DNA of 64,000 nucleotides from positions 1-64,000 of the forward strand of contig JAHBTI010000015.1 of the NCBI GenBank assembly GCA_019638705.1, read 5' to 3'. The notes below the pieces were generated by a model, which did not search any database, was not told the origin of the DNA, and saw only the letters and a list, made by a program, of their open reading frames with translations. This document shows positions 43,401 through 51,248 of the stretch, in pieces; the first letter of the stretch is position 1, and the number at the start of each line of letters is the position of its first letter. Both the position numbers and the translations under genes were made by a program. Source of the DNA: Bacteroidota bacterium. Lineage in GTDB: Bacteria; Bacteroidota; Bacteroidia; B-17B0; Aurantibacillaceae.

Positions 43401-43593
43401 GCGGCGTAACCACTGCTTTCACACAGGCTTCGGCATTTGCGCCAATGTATTTTGTAGTTACGTTTACTTCGGGCGGTGCAATGTCAGGGTATTGCGTTAC
43501 GGGTAATTGCATTAAAGCAATAACGCCCAATAACATAATGAAAACAGAAATAACGATGGAGAGTACAGGTCGGTGAATAAATTTTGAGGTCAT
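40432..43593 (-). CDS. RND efflux permease (HAE-1/AcrB type)
   Basis: Protein of 1053 residues, the usual AcrB length, with twelve membrane segments and two large periplasmic loops. Visible features are the N-terminal FIHRPVLSIVISVFIMLLG, the proton-relay Asp pair in GIVVDNAIVVIEAV, and FEMRL and TTFNARFP in the periplasmic parts. It would export lipophilic drugs or related compounds from the periplasm by proton antiport. It starts 3 nt after the adaptor gene. Confidence 0.95.
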   Translation of the reverse strand: MTSKFIHRPVLSIVISVFIMLLGVIALMQLPVTQYPDIAPPEVNVTTKYIGANAEACVKAVVTPLERAINGVPGMAYMASVSGNDGTSVIQIIFKAGTDPDVAAVNVQNRVSSTLDELPEEAIKAGVVVEKVQNSMLLYLNILSTDSVLDEKFLYNFVDINVLPELKRIEGVGFADIMGQREYAMRIWLKPDRMQMYNISATEVIEMLRAQNVEAAPGKIGESSGREAQALQYVLKYTGKRNTQEAYEKLVLRSSEEGEAIRLKDIAEIAFDSQDYDVLSKENGQPSAAIMLKQRPGTNAQEVIENIKTRMTEIKAASFPKGMDYTVSYDVSQFLDASIHEVIKTLIEAFILVALVVFIFLQDFRSTIIPILAVPVSLVGTFFFMQLMGFSLNLITLFALVLAIGIVVDNAIVVIEAVHAKMEHARMGAKKATEEAMREISGAIIAITLVMSAVFIPVSFMEGPTGIFYRQFSLTMAVSIVLSGVTALTLTPALCVLFLKNVHANSSPAKKSWLTKFFEKFNTAYNNVSDKYKTLISKIANRSIITYGILIVFSIGAGLVGNFVPSGFIPEEDQGAIYANITTPSGATLERTEEVSDEVQRIASEMEDVESVSGLAGYSILSEGSGAVYGMNLISLKNWSERKHSDKEIIELLKEKTNHIKAATIEFFTPPPVPGYGNSSGFEMRLLDKSGSGDLVRLQEVTDDFVKELNKRPELQSVFTTFNARFPQFLLRMDEDKAAQKGITADNAMSTLQTLIGSEYATNFIRFGQLYKVMVQSLPEYRAHPEDILKFYIKNNAGEMVPYSSFLSIEKVYGPEQVTRYNMYTSAMVNGQPAKGFSSGQAIAAIKETAKEKLPKGYGYDWAGSSRDQANAGNQAIFIFAICLLFVYLLLAAQYESFLLPLPVILSLPVGVFGALFFLMILGLENNIYAQIAMIMLIGILGKNAILIIEFATLKYREGKTAVEAAIQGAAERLRPILMTSFAFIAGLLPLVFASGAGEIGNRTIGAATVGGMLFGTVLGVIVVPGLYVFFTVLGEKFKNKKGKDEMPFTETV

Positions 43594-43596
43594 CGT

Positions 43597-44700
43597 TTAA
43601 TCGTTTATTTGATTGAATAAAATGCGTGCAGGAATAATTTTATCACCCTCTTTTGCGCTTTGCACGCCTTCAAAAAGAATGGTTTCGTTTGCTTTCAATC
43701 CGCTTTCAACAATAAAAATATGCGGTAGGCGAATGTTTGAAACAATATTGCGTTGCTCCAATGTGCTGTCCGGTTTAACCACATACACATACAATTTATC
43801 CTGAATTTCAAAGGTTGATTTTTGAGGAATGAGAATGGCTTTTTTCAAAATTCTGTCTAACACCACTTTTCCGTTTGAACCGTGTTTCAGCAATCCTTCG
43901 GGATTTGGAAACTTGGCGCGAAAGGCAATGTTTCCGGTAGTTTGGTCAAACTCACTTTCAGACGTTTCAATAATTCCCTGATGCGCATATTCATCGCCGT
44001 TTGCCAAAATAAGCGACACTTCGCGTTCCAAAGATTTTTTTTCGGTGGGCGATGAAGTAGCATAATCCAAATATTCTTTTTCCGACACATGGAAATAAGC
44101 ATACACATTGCTGCTGTTTGAAATGGTAGTGAGCAAATCGCCTTCTTCAATTAAACTTCCTGTTTTGTTTGGAATGCGATTAATAATGCCGTCAAACGGT
44201 GCTTTCACTTCGGTAAATGAAAGACTGATATTGGCGCGTTCTTCATCTGATTTTACTTCGTCCACTTTGGCGTGAAGTGCTTCTACTTTTGCAGCCGCAA
44301 AATCGTATTCAGGTTTGGCAATAATATCTTTTTCCAATAATTTTTTTGAATTTTCCAATTCAATTTCAGCAGCTTTTAATTCGGCAGCCGCACTTTTGGT
44401 AATGGCGCGGGCTTTAAGCAAACGCTGTTCGTAATCTTTGCTGCTAATCAAAAAAAGTGTTTGACCTTTTTTTACGCTTTTGCCTTCGTCAACAAAAATG
44501 GTTTCAATAAAACCTTTTACCCGCGCACGGATTTCTACATTTTGTAAAGCGTGAATGCTCGCTACAAACTCATCGTTATAAACGGTATCAATAACAAGCG
44601 GCGAAACAACGCGGTATTTTTCTCTGTCATCGGTTTTTTCGTTTGACGAACATGAGGCTAAAACAAAAGCAACGCCCAAAAGCGAGGAGAGATTTTTCAT
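43597..44700 (-). CDS. RND periplasmic adaptor (membrane fusion) lipoprotein
   Basis: Protein of 367 residues with lipobox VLASC. The domain order is that of HlyD/AcrA adaptors: a lipoyl half (IEIRARVKGFIETIFVDEGK is split by a helical hairpin at residues about 95-150 from FTEVKAPFDGIINRI), then beta-barrel and membrane-proximal domains. It links the permease to the outer-membrane channel and is first in the operon. Confidence 0.95.
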   Translation of the reverse strand: MKNLSSLLGVAFVLASCSSNEKTDDREKYRVVSPLVIDTVYNDEFVASIHALQNVEIRARVKGFIETIFVDEGKSVKKGQTLFLISSKDYEQRLLKARAITKSAAAELKAAEIELENSKKLLEKDIIAKPEYDFAAAKVEALHAKVDEVKSDEERANISLSFTEVKAPFDGIINRIPNKTGSLIEEGDLLTTISNSSNVYAYFHVSEKEYLDYATSSPTEKKSLEREVSLILANGDEYAHQGIIETSESEFDQTTGNIAFRAKFPNPEGLLKHGSNGKVVLDRILKKAILIPQKSTFEIQDKLYVYVVKPDSTLEQRNIVSNIRLPHIFIVESGLKANETILFEGVQSAKEGDKIIPARILFNQIND

Positions 44701-44849
44701 CGTAATTTTTTTGGAACCGCAAATGTAACATTTAAATATTGATTTGTTTTTTGTGTGCGTGAGGGCGTTGCCGTTGCAAAGATTAAGGAAAACATACTAT
44801 TTCAAAATCAAAAATTTTATGTACGTTTGCACACCAAAAAAAGAAGATT

Positions 44850-45236
44850 ATGGAATTTCCTGAAGATTTAAAGTACACCCCTGACCACGAATGGATTAGA
44901 GTAAACGACACACAAACCGAAGCCACCATTGGCATTACCGATTTTGCACAACGCGAATTGGGCGATATTGTTTACGTTGATGTAAGCACCATTGGCGAAA
45001 CCGTTGCACACGGCGCAGTATTTGGCACAATAGAAGCCGTAAAAACGGTAAGCGATTTGTTTATGCCTGTTAGCGGTGCGGTGCTTGAAGCCAACAGAGA
45101 AATTGATGCCAATCCCGCACTTGTAAATACTGCCCCTTATGGCGCAGGCTGGTTGGTTAAAATCCAAATTGCAGACCCTAATCAGTTAGGTACTTTATTA
45201 AGAGCAGACGAATACAAAAAATTAATCGGCGCATAA
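44850..45236 (+). CDS. gcvH: Glycine cleavage system H protein
   Basis: Protein of 128 residues, standard length. The lipoylated lysine is Lys 65 in [18 protein letters not shown]; the C-terminal [13 protein letters not shown] is also typical. It shuttles the aminomethyl group between the P, T and L proteins. A TACGTTTG box at 44822-44829 is a good -7 element. The other gcv genes are not in this window. Confidence 0.97.
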   Translation: MEFPEDLKYTPDHEWIRVNDTQTEATIGITDFAQRELGDIVYVDVSTIGETVAHGAVFGTIEAVKTVSDLFMPVSGAVLEANREIDANPALVNTAPYGAGWLVKIQIADPNQLGTLLRADEYKKLIGA

Positions 45237-45256
45237 TTTTAACCGTTGAATTTTAC

Positions 45257-45291
45257 AAACCCTTTTGAGTAACAACTTAAAAGGGTTTTTT
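45257..45291 (+). terminator. Terminator between gcvH and the VanZ gene
   Basis: AAACCCTTTT and AAAAGGGTTT pair over 10 bp with a 12-nt loop, followed by a short T run. The stem would span a possible TTG start for the next gene, so the ATG at 45295 is preferred there. Confidence 0.8.
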
Positions 45292-45294
45292 AGT

Positions 45295-45684
45295 ATGAGA
45301 ACACTTTTATACAAACACGTTTTACTGTTTTCAATTCTGTGGGCAGGTGTTATTTTTATGTTGTGCGCCACACCGGGGCAATACATTCCCACCGCTAACT
45401 GGCTTGAACTGTTGAGCTTTGATAAATTTGTTCACGCTTCGGTATTTTTTGTTTTAACTGCTTTGTGGCTGCTTGTGGCACTTAAATACAGACAGTCAAA
45501 AACAACGGCGTGGCTTTATTTTTTGCTGTGTGTGGTGTATGGCGGTGCTTTGGAAATGATGCAAGCCACTGTTTTCAGTAACCGCAGTGCCGACTGGCAA
45601 GACATGGTTGCCAACACGCTTGGTTGTGTGGTGGCGTTATGGCTGTTTAAGAAAATTAAAACGCTGTTTGTTGCGGTAAACTAA
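45295..45684 (+). CDS. VanZ-family membrane protein
   Basis: About 129 residues from the ATG after the terminator. It has four membrane segments with the VanZ pattern: FMLCATPGQYIP, FDKFVHASVFFVLTALWL, a GGALEMMQ segment and the conserved SADWQDMVANTLGCVVAL. The role of stand-alone VanZ proteins is poorly known; they are linked to envelope-drug tolerance. Confidence 0.88.
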   Translation: MRTLLYKHVLLFSILWAGVIFMLCATPGQYIPTANWLELLSFDKFVHASVFFVLTALWLLVALKYRQSKTTAWLYFLLCVVYGGALEMMQATVFSNRSADWQDMVANTLGCVVALWLFKKIKTLFVAVN

Positions 45685-45688
45685 AAAA

Positions 45689-46030
45689 TTACCCGCCTGC
45701 TTTTTTAATTTTATATCCCTCTTTCATTAATAACTCAACAATTTTATCGCGCTTATCGCCCTGAATAAGAATATCGCCCTCTTTTACGTTGCCGCCCACG
45801 CCGCATTTTTGTTTCAACGTTTTTCCCAATGTTTCAAGGTCGGCGGTTGTGCCGGTGAAGCCTGTAACGCGGCTCACAAATTTTCCGCCACCCAGGCGGT
45901 CTAAATACACTTTCAGGTTTTGTTGCGCAGGCGGCAAGGTTTCGGCTTCTTCCTCGCTGTCGTGTTCGTAATTAAAATTCGGGTTGGTGGAATACACCAC
46001 GTTTATTCTGTTCTTATCTTTCTTGCTCAT
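45689..46030 (-). CDS. SUI1/eIF1-family translation factor
   Basis: Protein of 113 residues. A variable N-terminus is followed by the SUI1 fold: [39 protein letters not shown] and a C-terminal [16 protein letters not shown]. It is related to E. coli YciH and archaeal aIF1 and may bind the ribosome. It overlaps the end of the TPR gene by four bases. Confidence 0.93.
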   Translation of the reverse strand: MSKKDKNRINVVYSTNPNFNYEHDSEEEAETLPPAQQNLKVYLDRLGGGKFVSRVTGFTGTTADLETLGKTLKQKCGVGGNVKEGDILIQGDKRDKIVELLMKEGYKIKKAGG

Positions 46031-47145
46031 CGTTTAAATCGGATAAAATAAAAGGGAATAAAAATTACCAATGCAAACACCGACACCAACAACCAAACAT
46101 TGTGCAAGGCTTGATGTTTTTGATATTGGTAATGTTCTGCCTCTTCGTCAAAATCAAATTGTCTTTTATCTTCTGCCTGCATGGCAATAATGCTGTCGCC
46201 CAAATCGTAATATTTTTTCAGCCAGATAAACGCTTCTTTAAAATTTTTAGTTTCGTTATGGTAAAGCGCAAGCCCTTTGTATGCCTGATACCGCAGTTCA
46301 AAATAATTATTCTTGTTGGCAATGTACAAGGCGGTGTCTATGTAATATTTGGCTTTGTCAAAATTTCCTAAGGGCAAATGTGCTTCGCCAATGTTTAAAT
46401 AATTATCTCCTGTTTCCAAATAATTGTCTGCCATAAGTCGAAGTTTCAAAGCATCTTGGTTGTATGCAATGCCTTTTTCAATCATTTCTTTGTCAATAGT
46501 ACCTTTTAGCATATCAATCACTCCTTTGCCAACGTAAGCCTCGCCAATGTTGGTAAGAAAAATAGCTTTGGAATAATAATCGTTCATAGGCAAAATCTCT
46601 GTTGCCATTTTGTAACTTCCTATGGCGGCATCGTATTGCTTTTGTTTGTGTTTTAAAACGCCGATGTTTAAAAGACAGTCGGCAATTTTTTCGTTGTTGC
46701 CCGATTGCTTGTAGGCTTTTATGGCGTTTAAATAGGCTTCTTCGGCTTCGTACAGCATTTCAATATCGCTATATACATTTCCTAAATTGGTTTGGCTCTG
46801 TGCAATACCCAATACATCATTAATTTTTTCGCGCAAATGCAATGCCTGTTTATGATAGCGCATGGCGGTGCGGTAATTGCCGCGTTTGTAAAACATAATG
46901 CCCAACAAATTATAGCTTTTGGCAATGTGTTTTTTTGATTTTGTTTTCAAGGCTTCTGTTTCGGCACGTTTGCCGTACTCAAACGCCCATTGCGGGTTTT
47001 GATTGCGCAACGAAAATCCGCGTTTGTATAATTGGTTTACGCGCTCGGTGTCGTTTTGAACGGATATAATACGCGAAAACAAAGTATCGTTATCCTGCGC
47101 GTGAATGCTGAATGAAATGAAAAATAAAAAAAGGAAGAAACGCAT
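46027..47145 (-). CDS. Secreted/anchored TPR protein
   Basis: Protein of 372 residues with a signal sequence (ends IHAQ), about six tetratricopeptide repeats ([40 protein letters not shown] and so on) and a C-terminal membrane helix ([17 protein letters not shown]). The layout equals the sensor half of TPR histidine kinases, but it stops after the membrane helix with only a short Arg/Lys tail. A truncated sensor or a stand-alone scaffold are both possible. Confidence 0.85.
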   Translation of the reverse strand: MRFFLFLFFISFSIHAQDNDTLFSRIISVQNDTERVNQLYKRGFSLRNQNPQWAFEYGKRAETEALKTKSKKHIAKSYNLLGIMFYKRGNYRTAMRYHKQALHLREKINDVLGIAQSQTNLGNVYSDIEMLYEAEEAYLNAIKAYKQSGNNEKIADCLLNIGVLKHKQKQYDAAIGSYKMATEILPMNDYYSKAIFLTNIGEAYVGKGVIDMLKGTIDKEMIEKGIAYNQDALKLRLMADNYLETGDNYLNIGEAHLPLGNFDKAKYYIDTALYIANKNNYFELRYQAYKGLALYHNETKNFKEAFIWLKKYYDLGDSIIAMQAEDKRQFDFDEEAEHYQYQKHQALHNVWLLVSVFALVIFIPFYFIRFKR

Positions 47146-47192
47146 GATTTATTCTTTTCAAAAGTATAATTTTAAGCACACAAATTAAAAAC

Positions 47193-48908
47193 ATGATACA
47201 TTATTTGTTCTACCAAAAAAATCCCGCATCGCATTATGTGTATATTGATATGATTGTGGACAATGTGGAAGCCGACAAACTGCAATTACAACTCCCCGCT
47301 TGGCGACCGGGACGATACGAATTGGGAAATTTTGCCAAAAACATTAAGCGCGTGGATATGTTTAACGAAAAAAACGAACAGCTCGCTTACACCAAACTGA
47401 ACAAAGATTTGTGGGAAGTAGAAACAAAAAATGCTGTGCGCGTAAAAATCACTTACAGCTACTATGTCGCCGAACTTAATGCAGGCGCGTGTTTTGCCGA
47501 TGTGTCGCAACTGTATATAAACCCTGTGCATTGCTGTATGTACGTTGTCGGGCGAACAAACGAAGAACACCGTGTGGAATTGGACGTTCCCGAAAATTAC
47601 GCCATTGCCTGTTCTTTGCCGAAACAAGGAAACACGCTGATAGCGAAAGATTACGAAGAATTGGCGGACAGTCCTTTTATTGCTTCGCCCAATCTTCAAA
47701 CATTTTTTTATGAAGTAAACAACATAAAATTTCACATTCACTTTAACGGCGAATGCAAACCCGACGAAAAATTATTCAAAAAAGATTTTCTCGCATTCAC
47801 GCAAAAGCAATTAGAGTTTTGGAATGATTTTCCTTTTGACGAATATCATTTTTTGTTTCAGGTGTTGCCGCACAAATTTTATCACGGTGTGGAGCATAAA
47901 AAAAGCACTGTGATTGCTATTGGCGCGGGGTATTCGCTCAATTCAGGAAAAACGTATGAAGACGTGTTGGGCGTGAGCTGCCACGAATTGTTTCACGCAT
48001 GGAATGTCAAAACCATTCGCCCTGCCGAAATGCAGCCTTACGATTACACCAAAGAAAATTACGCCCGCACGGGTTATGTTTACGAGGGATTTACCACTTA
48101 CTACGGCGATAAATTATTATTGAGCAGCAACGTATTTTCTTTGCAACAATATTTTGAAACCTTGCAGGAACGCTTAACAAAACACTTTCACAATTTCGGG
48201 CGGTATAATTTGAGTGTGGCGCACAGCTCTTGGGAAACGTGGTTGGACGGCTATGTGCAAGGCGCGCCGTACCGCAAAACAAATATTTACGACGAGGGAA
48301 ATTTAATTGCTTTGATGTTGGACACACGGATTTTGCAAGCCACCGAAAATAAAAAATCGTTGCGCGATGTGTGTGTGTTGTTGTATGAACGCTTCGGCAA
48401 AAAAGAAATCGGCTACACCGAACAAAATATAATTGAACTGGTGAACGAAGTAAGCGGAAAAAATTTTTCTGAATTTTTTAAAGAGTACGTTTATACTGCA
48501 AACGATTTTGAAAAACCCTTGCAGGAAAGTTTTGATTACTTGGGCATTGAATTTATAAAACAACCAAATCATTTGGCGAGTGAAAATTATTTCGGCTTCA
48601 AAACTATGGATAACGGTAATTTCAGTAAGGCAACTTTGGTTGCTCCGTATTCTCCTGCATGGAAAGCAGGTTTGTTTGCAAACGATGAGATTATGGCGGT
48701 AAACAACATTTTTCTCAAAAATAATTTAGACAACTGGCTGAATTATTTTTTTAACGATGATGAAATTGTGTTAAGCGTTAATTCAAACGACAGACTAAAA
48801 ACCATTCGTTTGGAAAAAGACAAAAAAGGGAACAGCTATTTCTTTACCCCGATTTTGAAACTGAAAGAACAGGCAAGTGAAAATTTTGATGTGTGGAAAC
48901 AAGGATAA
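47193..48908 (+). CDS. M61 family metallopeptidase with PDZ domain
   Basis: Protein of 571 residues. The N-terminal peptidase_M61_N domain leads to the zinc motif SCHELFHAWN (HExxH variant, near residues 265-269) with the downstream Glu in YEGFTTYYGD; a PDZ domain (SPAWKAGLFANDEIMAVN) ends the protein. It matches glycyl aminopeptidase-like enzymes. No signal peptide is visible, so it may be cytosolic. Confidence 0.93.
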   Translation: MIHYLFYQKNPASHYVYIDMIVDNVEADKLQLQLPAWRPGRYELGNFAKNIKRVDMFNEKNEQLAYTKLNKDLWEVETKNAVRVKITYSYYVAELNAGACFADVSQLYINPVHCCMYVVGRTNEEHRVELDVPENYAIACSLPKQGNTLIAKDYEELADSPFIASPNLQTFFYEVNNIKFHIHFNGECKPDEKLFKKDFLAFTQKQLEFWNDFPFDEYHFLFQVLPHKFYHGVEHKKSTVIAIGAGYSLNSGKTYEDVLGVSCHELFHAWNVKTIRPAEMQPYDYTKENYARTGYVYEGFTTYYGDKLLLSSNVFSLQQYFETLQERLTKHFHNFGRYNLSVAHSSWETWLDGYVQGAPYRKTNIYDEGNLIALMLDTRILQATENKKSLRDVCVLLYERFGKKEIGYTEQNIIELVNEVSGKNFSEFFKEYVYTANDFEKPLQESFDYLGIEFIKQPNHLASENYFGFKTMDNGNFSKATLVAPYSPAWKAGLFANDEIMAVNNIFLKNNLDNWLNYFFNDDEIVLSVNSNDRLKTIRLEKDKKGNSYFFTPILKLKEQASENFDVWKQG

Positions 48909-48919
48909 TTTTTTTGAGA

Positions 48920-49882
48920 ATGAAACGTTATAAAAAAACAGTGCTTAAAAAAATTATATTTCTTTCCTTTCTCGTCATGAATGTTTGTGCCGGGGCGCAA
49001 AAAGACAGCTTGCTTTATCTTTTTAGAAGTGCCGAGCAACAATTAATGGCTTTGCGCCAACCTTTGTTTTACAGCCGCAACCAAGCCGAACGCACCGAAG
49101 CCAACAAAGAGTTTATTGAAATTTGGGAAACAATTATTGAGAACCCGAAAGTGCTGCATTATCCTTTTGACAGTTTAAAAAAAGATGTGTCGTTTCTTGC
49201 GCCCAAAAACAAAAACTTCAGGCTCATTACCTGGGATTTTCGTAAAGACGACGGCACATATTTGTATTACGGTTTTTTGCTGGTAAACAACAGCAAGCGC
49301 GTAAAAGTGGGTTTCCTTAAACACAAAACCATAGAAGAATACGAAACGTTTCAGTTGGTGGATAAATCTGACAACATAAAATCTCCCGAAAATTACATCG
49401 GCTCGCCGCAGCGTTGGTTTGGTATGCTTTACACACAATTAATTGATTGCGGCGATTTTTACACCCTGATTGGCTGGGACGGCAACACCAAACTGTCGCA
49501 GCGTAAATTTGTGGATGTGCTTTATTTCCGCAGCAACGGCACGCCCGTGTTTGGCAAAGATGTGTTTAAGTTTCCGAAAAAAAACCCGAAACGCCTGATG
49601 TTTGAATACAGTCAGGAAGTAAGTATGAGCGTGAAATACAACGAAAAGAAAAATCAAATCATCTATTCTCATCTTGCAGCCCGCGAAGAAGGCGCGCCCA
49701 CCGAAGGGCTGTTTCAGTATTACGGACCTGACGGCAGTTTTGATGCGCTGGTATTAAAAAAAGACAAATGGGTAACGGTGGAAGACATTGATGCGCGTCA
49801 GGAAAAAAGCAAAAACGACAATGCCACCAAACCCGACCCAAAAAAGCAAAAAGCCATATACGACCCAAAAAAGAAACGATAA
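48920..49882 (+). CDS. Exported protein of unknown function
   Basis: The start is taken at MKRYKKTVLKKIIFL, which gives a signal sequence ending CAGAQ and about 320 residues. An earlier frame start would overlap the upstream gene. The mature protein has a conserved-looking soluble core (YSRNQAERTEANKEFIEIWE, FRLITWDFRKDDGTYLYYG, TLIGWDGNTKLSQRKFVDVL) seen in Bacteroidota hypothetical proteins, and a Lys/Asp-rich tail. No function is recognised. Confidence 0.8.
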   Translation: MKRYKKTVLKKIIFLSFLVMNVCAGAQKDSLLYLFRSAEQQLMALRQPLFYSRNQAERTEANKEFIEIWETIIENPKVLHYPFDSLKKDVSFLAPKNKNFRLITWDFRKDDGTYLYYGFLLVNNSKRVKVGFLKHKTIEEYETFQLVDKSDNIKSPENYIGSPQRWFGMLYTQLIDCGDFYTLIGWDGNTKLSQRKFVDVLYFRSNGTPVFGKDVFKFPKKNPKRLMFEYSQEVSMSVKYNEKKNQIIYSHLAAREEGAPTEGLFQYYGPDGSFDALVLKKDKWVTVEDIDARQEKSKNDNATKPDPKKQKAIYDPKKKR

Positions 49883-49913
49883 AAAAATTTCTTAATTTCA
49901 ATCTCTCAAAAAA

Positions 49914-50645
49914 ATGAATCCTGTTCTTGCCATAATTCTTTTAATTGCGCCTATTTTAATTGCGGGCGCAGTTGCGTTTTCAATTAAAGTTAATCAAACA
50001 CGCCTGCGATTAATTTTGGCGTTTAGCGCGGCATATTTATTTTCCATTTCCATTATGCACATGTTGCCCGAAGCCTTTGAAAACGATAACGTAAAACTCA
50101 CGGGCTTGTTTATTGTATTGGGTTTTATTTTGCAGGTGCTTATGGATACCTTCAGCACGGGCATTGAGCACGGGCACGTTCATTTACATTCTCATTCCTG
50201 CCAAAAACAGTTGCCTGTGGGCATTATCATCGGCTTGTTTTTACATTCTTTTTTAGAAGGTTTGCCGATTTACGATGTAAACGCCACCGAAAGTTCTAAC
50301 ATCAATTATCAATTAATTTTAGGATTGGATATTCATAACCTTCCGATTACCATTGCTTTTGTTTCCTTATTAAAAGAGCATGAAAAAAATTTCGCAAAAA
50401 ACATAGTATTGCTTTTGCTCTTTTCGGTAATGACACCACTCGGCTACCTCGCAAGCTACGCGCTGCAATCTTTCGGTTTTCAGAATTACGAATTATACAG
50501 CCAAGCCGCGTATTCGGCAGTGATTGGCATTTTTCTGCACATTTCCACTTCTATTTTATTTGAAACAGGCGAACATCACAAATACAACATTGCCAAAGTG
50601 TTTGCAATGGCTTGTGGCATTATTTCAGCGTATTTTATTTCGTAA
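49914..50645 (+). CDS. ZIP family metal transporter
   Basis: Protein of 243 residues with about eight membrane segments. His clusters typical of ZIP are present: EHGHVHLHSHSCQ in the cytoplasmic loop, LFLHSFLEGLPIYD in segment IV and LDIHNLPITIAF in segment V. It probably imports Zn2+ or another divalent metal. Confidence 0.9.
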   Translation: MNPVLAIILLIAPILIAGAVAFSIKVNQTRLRLILAFSAAYLFSISIMHMLPEAFENDNVKLTGLFIVLGFILQVLMDTFSTGIEHGHVHLHSHSCQKQLPVGIIIGLFLHSFLEGLPIYDVNATESSNINYQLILGLDIHNLPITIAFVSLLKEHEKNFAKNIVLLLLFSVMTPLGYLASYALQSFGFQNYELYSQAAYSAVIGIFLHISTSILFETGEHHKYNIAKVFAMACGIISAYFIS

Positions 50646-50654
50646 TCTAACAAA

Positions 50655-51248
50655 ATGGAAAATTTTGATGATTACATACGACAAGGCGAGCCGAATAAAG
50701 CAGAAAAAGCAAAGATTTGGAAAACGGCTATAGGTTTGCAACAGGTGGACGGGCTGAAACCGTCTGATTACCTCATAGAAACCGCCAGACAAAACATTGA
50801 AGGCGACATTACCATTGAGGAAGTAAAACAGCGTATTGATGTTTACTACAAACAGCAGCCCGTAAAAAACGATGAAAACCGCACCGACTACAAAAACCAT
50901 ACAAAGAACATTCACGCTACAACTAAGTTTTTGTTGCGTTTTTTTGAAAATCTGTTACTCAACGAAAATCACACATTGAAAAACCGAGACATGTCAGTGA
51001 ATGTTGTTGCAGGCGAAACATATCTTGTAAAAGCTCAAAATGTCCCTGTAAATGTCCCTGTAAATGACACAGAAAAAACAGTTTTAGAAATAATAAAAAA
51101 CAATCCAAGTACAACGTATGATGATATTGCTTCAATGATAAAGCGAGATAGAAAAACAGTACAACGGGCAATAAATAAACTTAAAAAACTTGGTTTAATA
51201 GAGCGCACAGGCAGCGACAAAACAGGACATTGGAAAATTATTAAATAA
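50655..51248 (+). CDS. Fic-derived protein lacking the catalytic core, with wHTH
   Basis: Protein of 197 residues. Residues 1-65 (IRQGEPNKAEKAKIWKTAIG, VDGLKPSDYLIETA, ITIEEVKQRIDVYYK) match the antitoxin-like N-terminal helical domain of VbhA-type Fic proteins. Residues about 78-105 (YKNHTKNIHATTKFLLRFF plus ENLLLNENHTLKNRDM) match the C-terminal end of the same Fic proteins. The approximately 150-residue catalytic part with HPFxxGNGR, normally between them, is missing, yet the frame is open. A winged helix follows (TTYDDIASMIKRDRKTVQRA). It could be a regulator or antitoxin left after an internal deletion. The stop touches the priA start. Confidence 0.75.
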   Translation: MENFDDYIRQGEPNKAEKAKIWKTAIGLQQVDGLKPSDYLIETARQNIEGDITIEEVKQRIDVYYKQQPVKNDENRTDYKNHTKNIHATTKFLLRFFENLLLNENHTLKNRDMSVNVVAGETYLVKAQNVPVNVPVNDTEKTVLEIIKNNPSTTYDDIASMIKRDRKTVQRAINKLKKLGLIERTGSDKTGHWKIIK

